Assembly: GCA_041671505.1 (NCBI GenBank) | Contig: JBAZBK010000005.1 | Span: 186,001-250,000, forward strand | Length of the DNA stretch: 64,000 nucleotides | Direction: 5' to 3' | Source of the DNA: JACPDH01 sp041671505 | GTDB lineage: Bacteria > Acidobacteriota > Thermoanaerobaculia > Gp7-AA8 | Shown: positions 59,234-64,000 of the stretch, one piece after another | How the letters are laid out: each line of letters opens with the position of its first letter | How positions within the stretch are numbered: the first letter of the stretch is position 1 | The notes under the pieces: model-generated | The model's input: only the letters and a program-made list of their open reading frames with translations | What the model was told of the DNA's origin: nothing | Database searches by the model: none | Position numbers and translations under genes: made by a program

Positions 59234-61333
59234 TCAATGTTCGTGTAAGAGTTGAACGCGATGGTTTGCCGTATCGACCGAAGCGCTCCTCCTCAAGAGC
59301 GCGTCGGCGACGACGACCTGTCCGTACGCGATCGCGCAGGGGCCTGCGGGAAGCGACCGCGGACGAAGAATCATGGCGCCCTGGGCGAGCGCCCCGGCAA
59401 TGCGTGAGGCCAGCCTCGTGCCTTCGAAAAGCTCGCCGGTGATCGCGACGGGAGTGCGGTCTGCGCCGTGCGCGCGAAGGACTTCGACGACCGCGGCGAC
59501 GACGGAGTTGCCCGCGCGGGCGAGAATCGTCGCTGCCGGCACCCCGGCGATCAGCTCGATCACCGCCTGCTCGACCACGGGCCTGAAATCGATCTCCCAC
59601 GGCTCGGCGCCGTCGCGGATGACGATCGGGTAGCGTCCCGTCTCGTTTCGGTCCTCGACACTTTCCCAATCATGCACGAGCGCGCCGGGCCATGGTGAGT
59701 CGAGCCGGTTCAACACGATCGCGGCGAGAGCTTCGAGCTGAAGCCCGATCGCGTGCGACGAGACGCTCGGCCCTGACTCGATCACCCTGCGCACGACGTC
59801 GACACCTCTGCGGGGCATCAGGCGGAAGAGCGGAATCGCGTGAAGCGGCGGCGCGCCGCGGAAGACGTCGTCGAGCATTGCGAGCGCCACGCGCCACACC
59901 TGCCGGGTGGAGACGTGCTCGCCCGCAAGAACGATCGGCCGGAAGGTCGCGAGTCGCGCCACCCCTCCGATACCCCCGCGGAACAGCTCGCCACCCCAGA
60001 CCGCCCCGTCGGTTCCCATCCCGCCGAAATCGAAGACGACGCCAAGTGCGACGCCCGCCTCGTCGTTCTCGGCGAGACACGCCGCCATCTCCGCATGGTG
60101 CTGCTGCACGGCAACGCGCATGACGCCATTCTGGTCGAGAGCGAAACGTGTCGAGTCGAAGCGCTCGTCGAAGTCGTGCGCGTACGCCTCGACTCCTCTC
60201 GGCGCCGTGACCTCGACCCGTTCGATCGAGTCTTCGAAACGCGGCGAGGCGTGATGGTATCCATAGGAGCCGGTCGCCGGCTCGATCCGCAACTCGTCGT
60301 CCGCAGCGAGGCAGACGACGCCCGGAGTGGCGCCTCCGCACGCGACGATCACTCGCGAGACGGGCCGGTTGAGGCGGACGACGCGCGTCTTCGTACCGCG
60401 TCTGGAGCCTGCCGTGCGGGCCCTGGTCGTCTCGACCGTCTGCGACCGGTCGGCCACGAGCGCCAGTTCGGCGCGGTCCAGCAATGCGTTAACCGGTCTT
60501 TGCGGAGGGGTGTCCGGGACGCCCGCCGGGAGAATCACCAGCGGGCGTCCGGACTCTTTGAGAAGGAGGTGATGGAGCGGCGTGTACGGGAGGAGGAGAC
60601 CGACGAGGCGGTTCCCCGCCGCGACCTCGCCGGTAAGAGGAGAATCAGTCCGAATCGACACGAGTACGACAGGCCGCTCCACCGAGGTCAGTAGCGAAAT
60701 TTCTCTGGGGCCGAGCTCCGCGACTCGCGATGCTTCGTCGAGATCGCGGACCATGACCACCAGGGGCACATCGACGAGGCCGCAACGCGACCGAAGCCGC
60801 GCAACGGCCCTGGGGGATGTCGCATCACACAGGATCGAGTCCCGCCGCTCGTCGCGCAACGCGACGAGCAAATCGCCCGCCAGCGCGCGCGCCGCGAGCC
60901 TCACGGGCTCGGACGTTCCGATCGTCGTCCCAGCCGGGACGATCGCGCGCAGCGTCGGACCGCACACGGGGCACGACAGCGCTTCGTCGTGAAACCTGCG
61001 GCTCTCCGGCGTCCGGTACTCCTCGAGGCACGCTTCGCACATCGCGTACGTCGCCATCACGGAGTTCGACCGGACGAACGGGCCGCGCCGGAGTATCGAG
61101 CGTCGCGGCCCGCACTCCGGGCACGATGCGAAGGCGTATCCGAATCGGCGGTTCGCCGGATCCACGATCTCCGCCTCGCAGGCGGCGCAGAGCGGGCGGT
61201 CGGGAATCGGACACGCGCCCGAGGCGGGCGGTTCGAAAAGCGGCAGCGTTGCGCCACTCCAGCCAACGGTCGAGACCGGCTCGCTCGCGCGATGCGGGAT
61301 CTCCCTGGCGGCGGCAATGCGTTCCGTCTGCAT
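59234..61333 (-). CDS. hypF: Carbamoyltransferase HypF lacking the acylphosphatase domain
   Basis: The 699-aa form starts at ATG 61333; a GTG at 61417 is inside an operator-like site and is rejected. The zinc-finger part has C49 and C52 (PLCAACEAEI), SCPECGPRRSI, MCEACLEEY and SCPVCGPTL. The YrdC-like domain (about 150-320) and the Kae1-like domain (about 360-690, with VQQHHAEMAACLAEND and GGMGTDGAVWGGE) follow. Normal HypF begins with an acylphosphatase domain of about 90 aa; only 45 residues precede the zinc finger here, without it. HypF makes the cyanide ligands of [NiFe]-hydrogenase from carbamoyl phosphate. It leads the hypF-hypC unit. Confidence 0.88.
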   Translation of the reverse strand: MQTERIAAAREIPHRASEPVSTVGWSGATLPLFEPPASGACPIPDRPLCAACEAEIVDPANRRFGYAFASCPECGPRRSILRRGPFVRSNSVMATYAMCEACLEEYRTPESRRFHDEALSCPVCGPTLRAIVPAGTTIGTSEPVRLAARALAGDLLVALRDERRDSILCDATSPRAVARLRSRCGLVDVPLVVMVRDLDEASRVAELGPREISLLTSVERPVVLVSIRTDSPLTGEVAAGNRLVGLLLPYTPLHHLLLKESGRPLVILPAGVPDTPPQRPVNALLDRAELALVADRSQTVETTRARTAGSRRGTKTRVVRLNRPVSRVIVACGGATPGVVCLAADDELRIEPATGSYGYHHASPRFEDSIERVEVTAPRGVEAYAHDFDERFDSTRFALDQNGVMRVAVQQHHAEMAACLAENDEAGVALGVVFDFGGMGTDGAVWGGELFRGGIGGVARLATFRPIVLAGEHVSTRQVWRVALAMLDDVFRGAPPLHAIPLFRLMPRRGVDVVRRVIESGPSVSSHAIGLQLEALAAIVLNRLDSPWPGALVHDWESVEDRNETGRYPIVIRDGAEPWEIDFRPVVEQAVIELIAGVPAATILARAGNSVVAAVVEVLRAHGADRTPVAITGELFEGTRLASRIAGALAQGAMILRPRSLPAGPCAIAYGQVVVADALLRRSASVDTANHRVQLLHEH

Positions 61334-61353
61334 ACTCGTCTCGATCCATCCCC

Positions 61354-61417
61354 AAGATAGGGAAAGGGGACAAGCGGGCCGATGACCAAACGCACTCCGC
61401 CCCGTGACATCCGTCAC
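61354..61417 (-). promoter_or_regulatory. hypF promoter with CRP/FNR-type site GTGAC-N4-GTCAC
   Basis: The perfect inverted repeat at 61404-61417 (plus strand GTGACATCCGTCAC) lies 63.5 bases before a transcription start predicted from TATCTT at 61359-61354, near the class I position of CRP/FNR proteins. Confidence 0.5.
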
Positions 61418-61626
61418 GCCGGGTGACAGCGTTCAGTCGACCGGATGAACCGGGCTGGAAGCGTCCGGGTACCCGATTTCAGGGGGCGTGCTCTCCCCCT
61501 GCTGGCGAGCGAACACAGTGCCCCCCGTCACACTCCGGCAGTGACCGCAGGAGTGGACTCGGCCGAGATAGAGGTCTTCAATGGTCTCGAGGTACGGAGA
61601 GGCGCCCCGGAGCGAGGAGACCCACC

Positions 61627-62055
61627 ATGAGAAAGGAAGACCTGGTCAACTGGCGCATCGTCGAGCTCATCGATCAGAACGACAACGGGATCGCGGACGA
61701 GCTCGAGCCACCCAACGTCGATGTCGCGGCCTCCGCCGCCGAGCTTCGCCACCGTCTCGATCGAAACACGAGCACCGATCCGCACCTCGCTGCCGGCGAC
61801 ATCGACGCCTGCTGGGAAATGGCGGAATCGTCGGGAGACGAGACCGCGGGAACGAGCAGCACCACCCCCGACCAGAACGTCGTCGAGGAGATCGGCGACG
61901 CCCTCGGCATCACCTACCGCGACGACGAGGAGCTCAATCTCGTCGCGAAGGAACGGCTCCGCGACGAGCACCGCTGGGAGCTCGACCCCGCCTCCGCCGA
62001 CGACTTCCTCGACCGGATGAAAGCGCTGACTCCGGCGCGACGGAAACCGCGTTAG
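61627..62055 (+). CDS. DUF6335-family protein
   Basis: The 142-aa soluble, acidic protein starts at ATG 61627 behind GCGAGGAGA. The core from LAAGDIDACWEMAESSGDE through TPDQNVVEEIGDALGI to DEHRWELDPASADDF is the DUF6335 pattern (a Gly-Asp-x-Asp-x-x-W segment, then a TPDQ-x-V helix, then RWELDP). The N-terminal part (VNWRIVELIDQNDNG) is less conserved. The family is known from cyanobacteria and other phyla without a function. It diverges from hypF; GTCAC/GTGAC elements occur in the shared spacer (61404-61417 and around 61520-61545). Confidence 0.78.
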   Translation: MRKEDLVNWRIVELIDQNDNGIADELEPPNVDVAASAAELRHRLDRNTSTDPHLAAGDIDACWEMAESSGDETAGTSSTTPDQNVVEEIGDALGITYRDDEELNLVAKERLRDEHRWELDPASADDFLDRMKALTPARRKPR

Positions 62056-62066
62056 GCAGGCCGAAC

Positions 62067-62392
62067 GGCAGGTCAAAGGTCATAGGTCAAAGGTCAAAGC
62101 AGGCGGCAGTGGCGCGAGCAGTTTGGCGCAGACACTCCTGCCTGCGCGCGCCGCGAAGCGGCGCCGTTCTCGAATCCGATACCAAAAGCGAAAGGGGCAC
62201 GGCTTGGCGTGCCCCTTCCCCTTCGAATCACCCGTTCGCCTTCGGCGACGCGCAGACAGGAGTGTCTGCGCCACACCAGGCCTGCTTTGACCTTTGACCT
62301 ATGACCTTTGACCTATGACCTTTGACCTGCTGCTTTGACCTGTCTCTCGCCTGCTTTGACCGATGACCTTTGACCTTTGACCTGCTTCTCGA
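62067..62392. repeat. Heptad element, GGTCAAA family, with core shared with 34886-34997
   Basis: The left arm (62067-62104) follows the DUF6335 stop by 12 bases; the inverse array (62280-62392) is long and runs into the end of the metallopeptidase gene. The core has a 27-base right arm (62248-62276) nearly identical to that at 34966-34997 and a smaller stem (62192-62217, arm AAGGGGCACG). Confidence 0.8.
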
Positions 62393-64000
62393 CCTTGGCC
62401 AGCGCCTTCTCCGTCGCCTTCAGCAGCGCGGCGGGACCTACCGGGGCGCCGGTGGCCTTCGTCATCCAGAGATCGGGCGTATAGCGTCCCTGCTTCGTCA
62501 TGCGCTCGAACTCGGGGCCGATGCTCCCCGTGCGCTCCATCTGCTCTTCGATCTGGTGCGCGATCAGGTGCCCGATCGGGTAATCGGGCAGGTAGAGGCC
62601 GTTCGAGACCATGTGCGAGTAGACGCCGAGGAGTACGACGTCCTTCGTCTTGAAGACCGGCGCGTAGAACTCGTTCCAGACGTCCTTCGCGATGCCGATC
62701 GTCGCCACGCGGAGCTGCTCCGGCGTCGCCTCGGGGTTCGCGTACATCCAGCGCCAGACGCGCATGTCGACGATCGCGACGCCGGCGATCTCGTACGTCG
62801 CCCAGAAGTCGCCCAGCGTCGTCAGCGCCATCGCCGTCTCGTCGGGCTTCGCCAGGCCGAGCAGCTCTAGGTCCTTCGCCTGGAAGACGAAGGCGAGCGC
62901 CTCGGTGAACGCGGTGTTAGGCACCCCTTCCATCGCGTTGTACGGCACGTCGTAGAGCGAGAAGGTCTGCTCGACGTTGTGCCCGAACTCGTGCACCGCG
63001 ATGTTGTAGCCCTTGTAGTCCATCCCGTCGGCGGCGACGCGCGTCCGGAGGTGCGCCTTGTCGCCACGGCGCTGCGCGCCCATCGCGTGCCCGGCGCCGC
63101 GCGACGGGTCGACCGTCACACGCTCGGCGATGTACTTCGCCTTCTCCTCGCTGAAGCCGAGCTTCGCGAGGATGTTAGGCATGTCGGCCTGGAACGCGCC
63201 GGGGGTCGGGTACTTCTTCCTCGTGATCTCGTCGAGCTGCGCCTCGGTGTAGGCGCCGCGCGCCTTGAAGCCGTTGTACCAGATGTCGAACGGCTCGAGC
63301 TTCCGGCCAAGTCGCGACTCGATCACCTTCGCCACGCGCGGAACCATCGGCGACCGTAGCACCTCGACGAGCATCGCCTCGACTCGCGCTTCCGGAAGCT
63401 CGCGATCGTCGTTGAAGCGGCGGGCGATGTGCGTAGGCGCCGTCGGTGAGTACGGATCGGCGAGACGGCTCGCGCGGTAGACCCCGAGGATCTTCGCGTA
63501 GCGTGTGTCGAGCTCGCGGTCGGCGCTGACGTTCGCCCCCGCGGGAAGCGTGCGATCGCTGTCGCTCGCCGCGGCCGCTGAAACCGCATTCGTCTTCGGG
63601 TTCCAGTCGACCGTCGGATTGTCGATGACGACCTGCGGGATCGCCTGCGTGACGATCCGCTCCATCACCTGCTGGATCATCTTCTGGCGCGCGAGGCCGT
63701 CCTTTTCGCCGTACTGCGCCTTCAGCTCGTCGCGAAGGTTCCAGTGCGTGATCAGCCGCTTTTTCGGCGGAAAGAGGCGGTTCCCCTTGTCGTCGAGGAG
63801 GTGGTACATCCAGACGTTGTAGGTGGAGATGTAGCTCTCGGCGTCGGCGTACGCCGACGCGATCTTCTGGTTCACCTCGGCGGGGATCCTGCGCCCGTAG
63901 CGGTCGGCGAGCCGCGCCGCGGCCCACTGCTCCGGTGACCACGACTCCCCTCCCGCGAGCTTTTCGTCGAGCGTCGTCAGCGGGAAGTTCAGCAGCACGA
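62313..64000 (-). CDS. Zinc metallopeptidase, cut by the right edge
   Basis: At least 562 codons are open to the window end; the true start is outside (GTG at 63998 is only an internal candidate). The zinc-binding motif VHEFGHNVEQTFS (HEXXH) lies near the middle, and FTEALAFVFQAKDLELLGL follows as a plausible third-ligand Glu region. KKYPTPGAFQADMPNI and HQIEEQMER complete a helical M3/M32-like fold. No signal peptide can be judged. The last 22 residues (VKGQRSSVKAGERQVKAAG and on) are translated heptad repeat, so the native end is probably near EKALAKVEKQ. It is a peptidase or carboxypeptidase of unknown substrate. Confidence 0.8.
   Translation of the reverse strand, partial: VLLNFPLTTLDEKLAGGESWSPEQWAAARLADRYGRRIPAEVNQKIASAYADAESYISTYNVWMYHLLDDKGNRLFPPKKRLITHWNLRDELKAQYGEKDGLARQKMIQQVMERIVTQAIPQVVIDNPTVDWNPKTNAVSAAAASDSDRTLPAGANVSADRELDTRYAKILGVYRASRLADPYSPTAPTHIARRFNDDRELPEARVEAMLVEVLRSPMVPRVAKVIESRLGRKLEPFDIWYNGFKARGAYTEAQLDEITRKKYPTPGAFQADMPNILAKLGFSEEKAKYIAERVTVDPSRGAGHAMGAQRRGDKAHLRTRVAADGMDYKGYNIAVHEFGHNVEQTFSLYDVPYNAMEGVPNTAFTEALAFVFQAKDLELLGLAKPDETAMALTTLGDFWATYEIAGVAIVDMRVWRWMYANPEATPEQLRVATIGIAKDVWNEFYAPVFKTKDVVLLGVYSHMVSNGLYLPDYPIGHLIAHQIEEQMERTGSIGPEFERMTKQGRYTPDLWMTKATGAPVGPAALLKATEKALAKVEKQVKGQRSSVKAGERQVKAAGQRS

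Larger units (their letters stand above)
3014..63180. repeat. Dispersed over-represented heptamer GTTAGGC / GCCTAAC
   Basis: I counted 21 exact copies by eye. As GTTAGGC they start at 3482, 5249, 5830, 9230, 10918, 28187, 29768, 51942, 54936, 56038, 62051, 62916 and 63174. As GCCTAAC they start at 3014, 14523, 17321, 26660, 34290, 36039, 48893 and 49867. Most are inside genes and occur in several reading frames: Leu-Gly via TTA GGC, Pro-Asn via CCT AAC, and Gly-Leu-Thr via GGC CTA AC. The rare codons TTA and CTA are thus used in this context. See the matching finding. Confidence 0.6.

Noticed and set aside
61334..61417. GTG 61417 as hypF start
   Set aside because: It falls inside the GTGAC-N4-GTCAC palindrome and adds no acylphosphatase sequence.
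62280..62392. Long GGTCAAA array as a CRISPR
   Set aside because: The repeats are contiguous heptamers without unique spacers, and no cas genes are nearby.
1..64000. Prophage, integron or plasmid region
   Set aside because: No integrase, transposase, capsid, replication or partition gene was found and no abrupt change in codon style was apparent.

Overview
The window reads as a high-GC, Gram-negative (diderm) bacterial chromosome with no plasmid or phage genes. A TonB-dependent receptor, a PlsB-type acyltransferase, a HrpB helicase, a large beta-propeller hybrid histidine kinase, a one-piece E2-E1 2-oxoglutarate dehydrogenase and very haem-rich cytochromes fit an Acidobacteriota-type environmental bacterium. 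That placement is inference from gene content; no rRNA gene or taxonomic marker is present. I saw no tRNA, rRNA, CRISPR array, transposase or integrase.

Layout. 1-9.6 kb: a partial DUF4388 protein, two secreted cell-surface proteins (one of 1318 aa with Ig-like and barrel-like parts), a small membrane protein, a secreted repeat protein, an NmrA-type oxidoreductase and a dienelactone hydrolase. 9.8-16.7 kb: a mono-haem cytochrome, an ABC exporter pair and the fused 2-oxoglutarate dehydrogenase. 16.8-25.1 kb (minus strand): hybrid histidine kinase, glycerol-3-phosphate acyltransferase and transketolase. 25.1-31.9 kb: a V4R-like protein, a cyclic-nucleotide-binding protein, two coupled radical SAM proteins, a Cys-containing orphan and a TonB receptor. 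32-40.3 kb: a Pat-type acetyltransferase, DinB and CoaA proteins, a feoB/zinc-ribbon/DtxR operon and OsmC. 40.3-48.3 kb: three multihaem cytochromes with 39 haem-binding motifs in total (one gene is frameshifted), a YwiC-like protein and an HTH-less cNMP-binding protein. 48.5-64 kb: HrpB, a chalcone-isomerase-like protein, a transketolase-like enzyme with an aminotransferase, the NO/iron repair protein Ric, a haem-motif membrane protein, HypC and HypF, a DUF6335 protein and a partial zinc metallopeptidase.

How the parts connect. A near-palindrome of the form GTGAC-N4-GTCAC (a CRP/FNR-type site) lies upstream of feoB, the 21-haem cytochrome, the 7-haem cytochrome, hypF and ric. These are iron-uptake, anaerobic electron-transfer, hydrogenase-maturation and nitrosative-repair genes, which suggests one FNR/DNR-like regulon whose regulator is outside the window.

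The most unusual feature is in the spacers. Many contain arrays of degenerate 7-bp repeats (TTGAGAA, GGCGAGA, GGTCAAA, GTTAGAA or CGCGAAA types) as inverted arms around different hairpin cores. The arms usually begin within about 20 bp of a stop codon, sometimes supply the stop codon, and in several places lead straight into an intrinsic terminator. A second dispersed signal is the heptamer GTTAGGC/GCCTAAC, of which I counted 21 copies, mostly inside genes and independent of reading frame.
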